Positions 1-7,095 of a stretch of DNA of 16,056 nucleotides are shown here, in pieces (within the stretch, counting starts at the first letter, position 1; the number at the start of each line of letters is the position of its first letter). Below the pieces are notes generated by a model. The model was not told the DNA's origin. It did no database searches and worked only from the letters and a program-made list of their open reading frames with translations. The translations under genes were made by a program, and so were the position numbers. The stretch is from Candidatus Gastranaerophilales bacterium (GTDB taxonomy: Bacteria > Cyanobacteriota > Vampirovibrionia > Gastranaerophilales > Gastranaerophilaceae), in contig CAAGGG010000046.1 in NCBI GenBank assembly GCA_900769355.1, positions 1 to 16,056 of the forward strand. Reading direction: 5' to 3'.

Positions 1-1
1 A

Positions 2-1741
2 GTTGTTGTTGCAGCAACAATGCGAGTAGCAAAAACTCGATTGGATAATATTACAACATATACATACTATGCAGCTTATAGTGTCTTGAATGATGTGACG
101 GCTCAAATGCTTGCGGATTATAGTCCAAGTCGAAACGAGTTTACAGATGTTGCTTTTATAAAAAGATTTTTACCTTTCTTGCAAACCAAAGAAGCTTTTG
201 CAACACGAGTAAAACCTGCGGATATGTATCAAGAGTGGAAAGATTGCAATGGGTATGCCAATTGTATTGATAAAATTTTTTCGAGTGAAACAACGTACTA
301 TTATTCTGGTCGACATTATTTTTATGATAAATATAATGATTTTTATGACTCTGATGATGGGGACTTTCAATTTATGGATGGGCAAGTAAGAGTAGTTTGT
401 CCTGGGAAACGTATTAGTTATGGCACTACAGAAAAACGTTATAAAACGACATGTAGTACTGGTGAACCAAAAGATTTCATAAGAGATGATTATGAATGTA
501 ATAGTAGGTGCTTTGATGGTGATGAACAGCGTAATTGTGGACATATTTCCTTTAATTGTGTTCATGAAGATCCAAATTACGGAAGCAATAATTGCCAACC
601 ATATAGAGATGATTATGATATAAATAACACTTGGCGAAATTACTCATTTGGTGTTCCTGGGCTTTCAGGTGCTGGAAGTCCGGATATGAGTATGGATTAT
701 TTTATGACTATTACTACAAGAGTAAAAGAAAATGGATATTTAGAATATGTTGTTGGGCATCTTTCAGATATAAGAGCTGGATATATTGTATCAGGTCAGT
801 CTATGGGACATGGTATTTGTCGTTATAAAGTCCGTTGTCGCAAAGATGCCTTAGGTGGCAGTGGCAAGTATCCTGCAAATTTTGGGATTCTTTCCAATTT
901 GATACATGGTTGTTCTCCATCTTGCCCGCAGGGAACCGAGTGGCTGGATATGGCTGGTAGAGCTCCTTCTACTATTCCAGATGGCTATACAACGCCCGGT
1001 TGTTATTCGGAATACCAATGTCCGGCTGAAGAATGTCCATCAGGATCTGTATGGCGAGGGGAACCGACGTGTTCTTGCGTCCCGGAACCTCCGACAATTC
1101 CTCGTAAAGGCATAAATTTTTGTAATATGTTTGTAAGTCTTGCGAACACCAAAGCTGGTACAATGTGTCAAGGGGGTGCCGTTGCGGCTAATACAACAGA
1201 CTTTTCAGATATTACTGAAGATATAATTTTACGTAACGGAATGAAGATATATAACGCAAGCCAAAATCCTGATTCAATTGCTGATTTAGTAGGCAATGAT
1301 ACTGGTGGAACTGTTACCAAAACAGATGGAACGACATTTGACACAAATATAGCCGGCTACACTTTGTACGTGGATATTGACGGAAGCAGCGGAAATTCAA
1401 AGCTTTGGGAAGATGTTTTCCCATTCTATGTAACGCTTTCGGGCAAAGTAATTCCTGCGTACAAAACAGATGCTTTGGGTGAATTTGGTGGCGATAGCAG
1501 ATATTATATGCAAACAAGTATTCAGGTTGATGCTGTGGATAGTGTAGGAGCAACGCAATATTGGCTATTGAAGAGCAAATCATTCAAAGAATCCGCTTGT
1601 AAAGCTGGTTATGTCGGACAAAATACCTTGTATTGCAGCCGTCATGATGTGACAAATCCAGCAGTGACCAAAGACACGATTTGTTCTCAGGAGCAAAATT
1701 CATGTTCTGTAAAAAAGGTGAGCCCGATAAGAGGATTCTAG
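2..1741 (+). CDS. Large Cys-rich pilin-like (type II secretion/T4P-like) protein, 5' end outside window
   Basis: The frame is open to the left edge (codons from base 2 read VVVAAT before the first ATG at 20), so the true start and probable prepilin leader lie outside the window. Hydrophobic VVVAAT followed by the Arg/Lys-containing MRVAKTRLDNI resembles the end of a prepilin N-terminal helix running into its amphipathic part. The stretch AAYSVLND parallels KQYSVLNN in the prepilin at 11236-12008. Near the C-terminus (about bases 1369-1419) VDIDGSSGNSK and DVF match IDVNGEKGPNK and DVF of that prepilin, so the two share a C-terminal module. The middle is rich in Cys, Tyr, Asp and Gly, with CPQGTEW, CPSGSVW and CSCVPEPP segments, suggesting a disulfide-bonded extracellular domain. 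At more than 570 residues it is far longer than an ordinary pilin. The last codon is TAG at 1739-1741. Function is inferred: a surface-exposed minor pilin or adhesin-like protein. Confidence 0.8.
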   Translation, partial: VVVAATMRVAKTRLDNITTYTYYAAYSVLNDVTAQMLADYSPSRNEFTDVAFIKRFLPFLQTKEAFATRVKPADMYQEWKDCNGYANCIDKIFSSETTYYYSGRHYFYDKYNDFYDSDDGDFQFMDGQVRVVCPGKRISYGTTEKRYKTTCSTGEPKDFIRDDYECNSRCFDGDEQRNCGHISFNCVHEDPNYGSNNCQPYRDDYDINNTWRNYSFGVPGLSGAGSPDMSMDYFMTITTRVKENGYLEYVVGHLSDIRAGYIVSGQSMGHGICRYKVRCRKDALGGSGKYPANFGILSNLIHGCSPSCPQGTEWLDMAGRAPSTIPDGYTTPGCYSEYQCPAEECPSGSVWRGEPTCSCVPEPPTIPRKGINFCNMFVSLANTKAGTMCQGGAVAANTTDFSDITEDIILRNGMKIYNASQNPDSIADLVGNDTGGTVTKTDGTTFDTNIAGYTLYVDIDGSSGNSKLWEDVFPFYVTLSGKVIPAYKTDALGEFGGDSRYYMQTSIQVDAVDSVGATQYWLLKSKSFKESACKAGYVGQNTLYCSRHDVTNPAVTKDTICSQEQNSCSVKKVSPIRGF

Positions 1742-1851
1742 GGAAAGCGAGGCGGCTAGGCGTTTAGGTGTCAAGAAAGAGGCATAGAGGCGAAGATGCG
1801 AAGTCTGTTTCGTTAAGTTACTAGGTTATTAAGGCACTAGGGTTGTTTAAA

Positions 1852-1949
1852 AATAAGCTGGATTCTTTCGCTATTCGCTCAGAATGACGTGAATAGCGGC
1901 TATTTTCGTCATTCTGAGGCTCTCCTGAGCCGAAAGAATCCAGCTTATT
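1852..1949. repeat. 98-bp nested palindromic element (REP/MITE-like)
   Basis: A perfect 19-bp inverted repeat forms the ends (AATAAGCTGGATTCTTTCG at 1852-1870 and its complement at 1931-1949). Inside it lies a second perfect 12-bp pair, CTCAGAATGACG at 1878-1889 and CGTCATTCTGAG at 1907-1918. At the centre AATAGC and GCTATT (1892-1897, 1899-1904) pair around one G. The GATTCTTTCG...CTCAGAATGACG layout resembles dispersed intergenic palindromes that I recall from many bacterial phyla, but I cannot name the family. No ORF lies inside, so it would be a non-autonomous element. Confidence 0.8.
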
Positions 1950-1985
1950 GAATAATTTGCTACGCGAGTGCCCCCCCCTAAGCTT

Positions 1986-2105
1986 TCAGAATGACGAGAG
2001 TTGTGATTACTTTAGTTGTCATTCTGAGCATTTAGCGAAGAATCTCTTTGATTGTATTTTAATAAGAGTCTTCGGACTAAAATTGTCACTGTCCTCAGAA
2101 TGACG
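1986..2105. repeat. Further copies of the TCAGAATGAC inverted-repeat motif
   Basis: TCAGAATGAC at 1986-1995 pairs with GTCATTCTGA at 2018-2027. The latter continues into GCATTTAGCGAAGAATCTC, matching the GCGAAGAATC flank usual for this motif. A third copy, CTCAGAATGACG, lies at 2094-2105. Together with 1852-1949 this makes a cluster of five motif copies within about 250 bp, which looks like repeated insertion or decay of the same small element. Confidence 0.7.
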
Positions 2106-2138
2106 ACTAATAATGCTTAAACCAACCCAAAAAGTTTT

Positions 2139-3068
2139 TTAGCAGGCGTAATTTTCTAGCGTCTTGTTAATTCGTTCGACCATCTCTTCTTTCAAAAATT
2201 TCGGGGAACAAATTTCGCATTCTCTGCCATATCTCATCAAGCGTTCTATGAGTTGCCCTAAATCTTCGTTTTTATTGACTATTACGTGACTTCCGTCTGC
2301 TTCTATTTTGTCCAATCTTTCCCAATCTCTGAGTTTGTAATTTTTTGCAAGTCTGTTTTTAACCTTATAAACAACGGTTGTCGGAATTGATACAGACGAA
2401 ACCGCAATCGGTAATTGTTTTATTGAACGAATATTTTCTATCGGAATTTCATAAACTCGACTTCCGCTATTGCCAAGAACTTTCAGACAAATTTTTCTTT
2501 TTACATAAGTTTGTTCAAGCGGAGAACATATTAGGTTTAGTTCTTCACCTTTTTCTGATGTGAAAATTATTTCAAGCTTCAATTTGTCCTGACAAAATTT
2601 TTGGCATTGTTTAACCTGTTCAACCATCTCAGAATGATAAAAAGAGAGGTGAAGGTTTGTAGTATTGTCTGCAATTTGTTCCAAGCTTTGAGCGGATTCG
2701 TCGTAGCGAACTTCTAGTTTTCTTAAAAATTCAGTGAAATTATTTTTGGTTTTGCCTTCAGGAAGAATATCTGCGGCTTCTTTTAGCAAATGAATACTTT
2801 TCATATCGTCCAAGTTGAATTTTAATTTGTAAAGTGGACTGAACATGTGGTATTTGTTTTGGATTTTTTTGACTTTTATGCCAAAAATTTTCATTGCATT
2901 CAAATACTTGTTAAGAGTTACGTGTGTATTTGAGGTTCCGTCATAATTCCCGTCTGAAAACAGGTCAATAACGTCGGTAAATTCCACATCTCCGTCGTAT
3001 AACATTTTTATGAATGTAAACAATTTTATGCAGGCGTCATTGCATTTTACGGTATATTTTTTAGCCAC
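2139..3068 (-). CDS. WYL-domain transcriptional regulator (second of a tandem pair)
   Basis: A 309-residue cytoplasmic regulator with the three-part layout of WYL proteins. The N-terminal winged-helix region is at about 1-75. A degenerate WYL core lies at about 165-215, with ICLKVLGNSGSRVYEIPIENI in place of the usual WYL strands. A WCX-type C-terminus lies at about 230-305, with RYGRECEICSP close to the usual yG-x-x-x-evl-P pattern. The start is GTG (3066-3068), and its first eight bases overlap the end of the preceding WYL gene (GTGGCTAA), which implies translational coupling. The pair recalls PafB/PafC, tandem WYL regulators of the actinobacterial DNA-damage response, but a shared role here is not shown. 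WYL domains are known or thought to sense nucleic acid or nucleotide ligands. Targets are unknown. Confidence 0.85.
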   Translation of the reverse strand: MAKKYTVKCNDACIKLFTFIKMLYDGDVEFTDVIDLFSDGNYDGTSNTHVTLNKYLNAMKIFGIKVKKIQNKYHMFSPLYKLKFNLDDMKSIHLLKEAADILPEGKTKNNFTEFLRKLEVRYDESAQSLEQIADNTTNLHLSFYHSEMVEQVKQCQKFCQDKLKLEIIFTSEKGEELNLICSPLEQTYVKRKICLKVLGNSGSRVYEIPIENIRSIKQLPIAVSSVSIPTTVVYKVKNRLAKNYKLRDWERLDKIEADGSHVIVNKNEDLGQLIERLMRYGRECEICSPKFLKEEMVERINKTLENYAC

Positions 3069-4008
3069 AATAGTACCCCGCTTTCATATCTTTCAATAAA
3101 TTAATAAAGTCGTTTTTAAATTCTTCCGGTTCAAGAATTTTGCATTTTGGGCCATAAGCCAAGAATTTTTGTCTTGCTAAAAATTCGTTTGAAGTTGTTA
3201 ATTCTATTAAATATTTATTCGTATTTTGTTCAAGAATTTTTTCGTTTTTAGCCGGTTCAAAGTTTTCTAAAGCCTCTAAAGTCAATTCATATTTGATTTT
3301 TAGAACTTTCAAGTTATTTGGAATTGTTGGGTTAAGTTTAATTTCATCAATTCTTAAAATCCTGTTTACAAGAAAGCTTCCATATTGCATATATTCAAAA
3401 CCGACGCCATACAGGTAAACTTTACCGTTCGAAATTGTAATATTGTCAGCGATAATCTCGATTTGTTTTTCGCCTGAGTTAGGAGAGTTATATGTAATCA
3501 CAATCTGATCTTTTCGAGCGCAACATTCGATTAAGTTTTTCAAAATCTCTTTGTCGATGCCTCTGAGTGGTGAATATTTTCTCAAATTAGCCAAAAATTC
3601 TGAATCGTTAATATATTTTGAAAGTTTGATAAAAAAATTATCCATAGCTAAAAGAGCGGATATATCAAGATCTTTGTGAATATTTTTATAAACCTTAATA
3701 ATACTTTGCTGTTCTTCTTCGTTCAATCGAAGCTCAAACGGGTGTTCCGTAATGTGGTATCGAGATATTTTGTCATCGCCCTTAATTCTCTTAATATCGC
3801 AGCCAAGTCGTTTGAGAGTATTCATATAGACACGAAAAGTATCAACAGAAATTTTTTCCCTCAAATATGGGTGATTAAAAATATAGTCACAAACTTCATC
3901 ATAAGATTTTGGTCCCTCGGTTAACAAGTTAAAGATTAATAAAGCTTTAAAACCTGTGAAAGACATTAGATTGTAAGTAACCTTTTGGTTTTTAATAAAC
4001 TGTTTCAT
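3061..4008 (-). CDS. WYL-domain transcriptional regulator (first of a tandem pair)
   Basis: A 315-residue protein read from MKQFIKNQKVTYNL. An N-terminal winged-helix domain (about 15-75) is followed by a WYL domain (about 160-230) with NGKVYLYGVGF and, further on, VNRILRIDEI, typical of the WYL fold. A WCX-type C-terminus contains FLAYGPKCKILEPEEF. The frame stays open upstream to 4146, but I chose ATG 4006-4008 because AGGGAGA lies just upstream at good spacing and a sigma70-like promoter (4027-4055) sits before it. The upstream extension would also translate promoter DNA. It overlaps the next WYL gene by eight bases, so the two proteins probably act as a heterodimer or a sequential pair (inference). 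It follows nagZ after a 201-bp gap. Confidence 0.87.
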   Translation of the reverse strand: MKQFIKNQKVTYNLMSFTGFKALLIFNLLTEGPKSYDEVCDYIFNHPYLREKISVDTFRVYMNTLKRLGCDIKRIKGDDKISRYHITEHPFELRLNEEEQQSIIKVYKNIHKDLDISALLAMDNFFIKLSKYINDSEFLANLRKYSPLRGIDKEILKNLIECCARKDQIVITYNSPNSGEKQIEIIADNITISNGKVYLYGVGFEYMQYGSFLVNRILRIDEIKLNPTIPNNLKVLKIKYELTLEALENFEPAKNEKILEQNTNKYLIELTTSNEFLARQKFLAYGPKCKILEPEEFKNDFINLLKDMKAGYYCG

Positions 4009-4026
4009 ACACTTCTCCCTACGTAT

Positions 4027-4055
4027 AATATACAATAAAATTTGGATATTGTACA
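4027..4055 (-). promoter_or_regulatory. Sigma70-like promoter of the WYL pair
   Basis: On the minus strand TGTACA (4050-4055) and TATATT (4027-4032) are separated by 17 bp. The ribosome site AGGGAGA and the ATG at 4008 follow directly. The position supports ATG 4008 over the longer open frame. Confidence 0.55.
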
Positions 4056-4110
4056 GAGGGGGAATATGAAATCGGAATTTAGGTTTGAGTATTTTGGATT
4101 TGATGTGTCT

Positions 4111-4189
4111 ATTAAAATGTGTCATTCTGAAAAGACAGAAAATCAAGCGTTAAGCGTAAATTCTCGTCTTATTCAGAATCTATTTTAAT
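4111..4189. repeat. Degenerate inverted repeat of the ATTCTGA family, nagZ 3' region
   Basis: ATTAAAAT (4111-4118) pairs with ATTTTAAT (4182-4189), and inside them ATTCTGAA (4124-4131) pairs with TTCAGAAT (4172-4179). GTCATTCTGA at 4121-4130 is the same ten-base word found in the 1852-2105 cluster. The element sits just after the nagZ stop, where it could act as a transcript end or RNA stabiliser before the WYL promoter. That role is inferred. Confidence 0.6.
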
Positions 4190-4209
4190 TTCGGAGTCTG
4201 GAAATAAGA

Positions 4210-5178
4210 TTATACAGATAAAAAACGTTTCAATTCAACAATTTTCTCATACGATTTTTCAATATTTTCACACAATTCTGTATCTGTTTCTGCTTTTTTG
4301 GCAAGAGTTTCAATTATGTTAATTGTTTCCAGAGTAGAATTTCTGTAAATAAACATATTCAAACCTGCTCGAATTCCCATTTCGCAAGCCTTCACGTCGC
4401 CAAAAGCCGCAACGCCCTTCATTATCATATCGTCAGAAATTGTGACACCGTCAAAGCCTAATTTGTTCCTCAAATACGAAATTGCGTTCTTGCTCAAAGA
4501 TGTTGGAATTGCTTCTTTTTCAAAGCAGGTGCAATGCAAATGTGCGACCATAACCATTTCAATCGTTTTTGCACATGCTGCAAAAGGTTTTATATGAGTT
4601 TGCTCCATTTCTTCAAGAGGTAAGTCAATTTTCGGCAAAGTCAAATGGCTGTCGGCATTTGCATCACCATGACCTGGAAAATGTTTTACACAAGGGATAA
4701 TCCCGTTTTCTCGATATGTTTGGGAAACTATTTTTTCAGCTCTAATAACATCTTCTACTTTGTTTGAAAACGCACGTTCTCCGATTATTGGGTTATTGGG
4801 GTTTGTGTTTACATCAATGCAGGGTGCAAAATTGAGATTTATCCCATAATTTGTTAATTCTTGTGCGATTTCTTTGGTTTGTGTTTTCAAAAAATCTTCG
4901 CCTTTTTCAAATGCAAACTTGGCTGATAAATACTTTTTGCCGTTATGAATATTTTCTGTTCGCTCAACACGTCCGCCTTCTTGATCGATAGACAAAAACG
5001 GTGGAAATTTTGCCATTTTTGTTATTTCTGTGGTTAATTTCTTAAATTGTTCAGGTGATTTTATGTCATGTGAGAAAAATATTATTCCGCCAAGACCTTT
5101 GGCAAGTGCGTCTTTGTAGCCGTCGCCGTCGGTTCCTAAGATAAACATTTGATATAATTTTGTTTTTAAATCAGTCAT
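4210..5178 (-). CDS. nagZ: Beta-N-acetylhexosaminidase NagZ, glycoside hydrolase family 3
   Basis: A 322-residue single-domain GH3 enzyme, the usual size for NagZ. Motifs in order: SIDQEGGRVER (63-73) for substrate binding; KHFPGHGDANADSH (165-178), the NagZ loop that carries the acid/base Asp-His dyad (D176 and H178); and ISDDM (247-251), with D249 as the expected nucleophile. NagZ removes terminal N-acetylglucosamine from muropeptide fragments during peptidoglycan recycling. There is no signal peptide, so it is cytosolic. Its ATG overlaps the stop of the upstream 196-residue gene (TAATG), which indicates coupled translation. I see no other cell-wall recycling gene nearby. Confidence 0.95.
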   Translation of the reverse strand: MTDLKTKLYQMFILGTDGDGYKDALAKGLGGIIFFSHDIKSPEQFKKLTTEITKMAKFPPFLSIDQEGGRVERTENIHNGKKYLSAKFAFEKGEDFLKTQTKEIAQELTNYGINLNFAPCIDVNTNPNNPIIGERAFSNKVEDVIRAEKIVSQTYRENGIIPCVKHFPGHGDANADSHLTLPKIDLPLEEMEQTHIKPFAACAKTIEMVMVAHLHCTCFEKEAIPTSLSKNAISYLRNKLGFDGVTISDDMIMKGVAAFGDVKACEMGIRAGLNMFIYRNSTLETINIIETLAKKAETDTELCENIEKSYEKIVELKRFLSV

Positions 5179-5768
5179 TATAAAACCTTTTCTTCCAATG
5201 TGAAAAGTTCGGGCAACTTGCCGTTTTCGATAACCTTTTCAATTTCTTCTAAAATCTTTTGTAAGTCGTCTGCTGACGGCGTTTTTAAACTTTCAGGAAG
5301 CTTTACGTCTGTTGTTGTCTGAACTTTAACAAAACCTTCATTAACTTTCAAAAATTCTCTATAGACATCAAGAACTTTAAGGTGTATATTATCTATTGAA
5401 AAATCTTGGTTCAAATAATATTTTGCATCTTTTTTTAGTTGTTCAATATAAGCTTTAATAAAATCAACTTCTTCCAAAGTTTCGTTTTCTGAAAATTCTC
5501 CGCCATAGCAAAGGTTTCCAGTAATTGTTTTTTCTCCAAGGCTTTTGATATAAACAGCCCACAAAATACAACCAAGATAAAATCCGAGATAATTTTTCAA
5601 TAAAGACTGGATTTTTGGGTAAAACATCTTAAACTGCATTTTCTTTTGGTTGAAATTTCTGCAACTATTTAGCGAGCTGTATACGTATTCAATATTCGGT
5701 TCAAAAGCAGACATGTGCTGTATAAACCCTGGGTCAAATTGAACATTATCTTTTGTATCTATTGTCAT
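5178..5768 (-). CDS. Hypothetical protein, 196 residues, coupled to nagZ
   Basis: I do not recognise the family. The protein has no signal peptide. Residues about 57-72 (NYLGFYLGCILWAVYI) are strongly apolar and could be a buried helix or a single membrane segment. The remainder looks helical and charged, with a Glu/Lys-rich C-terminal helix (DDLQKILEEIEKVIENGK). The ATG at 5766-5768 has an AAGGAG six bases upstream. The stop shares a base with the nagZ start, so it is almost certainly translated and stoichiometrically linked to NagZ. A role in cell-wall turnover is only suggested by that coupling. Confidence 0.8.
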   Translation of the reverse strand: MTIDTKDNVQFDPGFIQHMSAFEPNIEYVYSSLNSCRNFNQKKMQFKMFYPKIQSLLKNYLGFYLGCILWAVYIKSLGEKTITGNLCYGGEFSENETLEEVDFIKAYIEQLKKDAKYYLNQDFSIDNIHLKVLDVYREFLKVNEGFVKVQTTTDVKLPESLKTPSADDLQKILEEIEKVIENGKLPELFTLEEKVL

Positions 5769-5790
5769 ATTGTGCTCCTTTATTTTAAAT

Positions 5791-5887
5791 GAGTAGTGAA
5801 TGGTGAATGGTGAGTAGTTCTTTTCGCTCTCTTCGTTCGATAATATTTTGTAATGGACTATTCACTGCTCACTACTCACTACTCACT
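5791..5887. repeat. Inverted arrays of a 7-bp repeat (4 + 4 units) forming a hairpin
   Basis: The left arm (5791-5818) is four heptamers: GAGTAGT, GAATGGT, GAATGGT, GAGTAGT. The right arm (5857-5884, plus ACT to 5887) is four heptamers of the complementary type: ACTATTC, ACTGCTC, ACTACTC, ACTACTC. A 38-base loop separates them. The arms pair imperfectly over about 28 bp. The right arm ends two bases from the stop codon of the hydrolase gene. Seven-base tandem repeats are known in cyanobacterial genomes (STRR sequences). Kinship with those is my inference. Confidence 0.8.
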
Positions 5888-5889
5888 GT

Positions 5890-7086
5890 TTATATCATTT
5901 CAAATTTTACTTTCTTCTTGTTATTATTCAAAACTTTTTGTTGGAATTTTTCGTCGTACTGTAAACGATATCCGTTTGAAAAGGCTTTTACAACAGCGTT
6001 TGCAAATGTTCGTTTTGCACTCCAGTATGACGTGTGAGCAAACAAAACCGAACGTTTTGACCATACACTGGAATTATCGTAGACAAAACCTGTCGGATTT
6101 TCGATTTTTATATCCGCAAGTTTTTCCACCTCAGCAATTGTCAAGTTCTTAGAACTTGGGAAACCGAGCGGATCTTCGCGATAATTAACAGTGATGAAAA
6201 ACAATCCGTTTTCAATTATATATTTAAGCATAAGCCTGTTGTAATATGTTAATTCGTAGTCAGAATCTGCCAAATCGGAGTAGAACAAAACAAGCGGACT
6301 TGCGAAGTTTACGACCCCTTTGAACGTGTCTTTTGGTGCGCAAGCTGTTTTGGTTGCCTCTTGTAAGTTTAGATAATTTTGTTCTATTGAATTGTCGTCA
6401 AAGTTTTTTAATACTAAGTGACCACTATCTGAAACCATTCCGATATTAGCTTTTGAAAGTGCCGAAATACAAGTGTTTTCGATAGGGTGAGTCTTTACAA
6501 ACGACCTAACTTCTTCGCTAACATTAATTGTATTAAAAAGATTTTCCGGATTAATGTACGGAAGTTTGTTGAACATATATTCATACGTAATAAAAGTTCC
6601 GGCAGAATACCCGTAGAGAACAACTTTGTTCCCTTTTGCAGCTTCTTGTTTGACTGTTTCGTTTAAGTCGTCAAGAATCGGAAGCATATTGTGTGATTTC
6701 TGCACCCAAATCGCATCGTGCAAATATGCAGTTAACATTGAGCGCACTTTATAAGCAATTGTCGGGCTAAACGCTTTTGTTATGTCAAGTTGTTCTTGCA
6801 CAAATTCCAAATCACGTTTGCTCTTGTCGCCCCAAAAGAAAATTACCGGTTTTTCATTTATATTGTACTGAGTTTTATTTAAAAAAACTTTTTTTATTTC
6901 TTTATTTTTTTCAAACTTTTTCTTCATAACAGGGTGAAGCTTTTCAACCCCGTTAACATACCAATTACGCATTTTGGCATCATTGTTATTTGAACCGTTT
7001 ATATAGACAAAACTAACGTTACTTTGAGCAAAACATACATTTTGCAATACTAATAAGCAAAAAATAATTCCAAAAAGTTTTTTCAA
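5890..7086 (-). CDS. Secreted alpha/beta hydrolase-like protein
   Basis: 398 residues. An N-terminal Sec signal peptide (MKKLFGIIFCLLVLQNVCFA) has a likely cut after A20; the context of C18 is not a good lipobox, so a soluble periplasmic or exported protein is expected. VVLYGYSAG (155-163) is the nucleophile elbow G-x-S-x-G with S161 as candidate nucleophile. D305 (NYREDPLGF) and H351 (LFAHTSYW) are in suitable order to complete a triad, but this is inferred. Substrate unknown: an esterase, lipase or peptidase are all possible. The start codon is TTG (7084-7086), preceded by AGGAGA at six bases. That ribosome site overlaps the TAG stop of the MIP channel gene, so the two genes are in one operon, nine bases apart. 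Confidence 0.85.
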   Translation of the reverse strand: MKKLFGIIFCLLVLQNVCFAQSNVSFVYINGSNNNDAKMRNWYVNGVEKLHPVMKKKFEKNKEIKKVFLNKTQYNINEKPVIFFWGDKSKRDLEFVQEQLDITKAFSPTIAYKVRSMLTAYLHDAIWVQKSHNMLPILDDLNETVKQEAAKGNKVVLYGYSAGTFITYEYMFNKLPYINPENLFNTINVSEEVRSFVKTHPIENTCISALSKANIGMVSDSGHLVLKNFDDNSIEQNYLNLQEATKTACAPKDTFKGVVNFASPLVLFYSDLADSDYELTYYNRLMLKYIIENGLFFITVNYREDPLGFPSSKNLTIAEVEKLADIKIENPTGFVYDNSSVWSKRSVLFAHTSYWSAKRTFANAVVKAFSNGYRLQYDEKFQQKVLNNNKKKVKFEMI

Positions 7087-7095
7087 AAAAATCTC

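Larger units (their letters stand above)
1742..2138. other. Gene-free spacer of 397 bp filled with repeats
   Basis: I find no convincing gene here. Bases 1742-1850 are of low complexity, with recurring CTAGG and AGGCG words. Bases 1852-2105 hold a 98-bp nested palindrome and three more copies of TCAGAATGAC in alternating orientation. A run of eight C lies at 1971-1978. The spacer separates two convergent genes (the pilin-like gene on + and the WYL gene on -), so the hairpins could also end transcription from both sides. That role is an inference. Confidence 0.7.

Noticed and set aside
170..598. Minus-strand ORF of 142 residues rich in Ile and Phe
   Set aside because: It is a mirror of the Tyr/Asp-rich pilin-like gene on the plus strand, with no ribosome site.
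1852..2105. Possible CRISPR array
   Set aside because: Repeat units are only 10-12 bp, alternate in orientation and have irregular spacing; no cas gene is near.
4009..4146. Longer N-terminus for the first WYL protein (start at 4146)
   Set aside because: It would translate through a good promoter and part of an inverted repeat, and lacks a ribosome site; ATG 4008 has both a promoter and a ribosome site before it.
5807..6152. Plus-strand ORFs MVSSSFRSL and MDYSLLTTHYSLF
   Set aside because: They are made from the heptamer repeats and the antisense of the hydrolase gene; the Ser/Thr/Leu-rich runs reflect repeat DNA.
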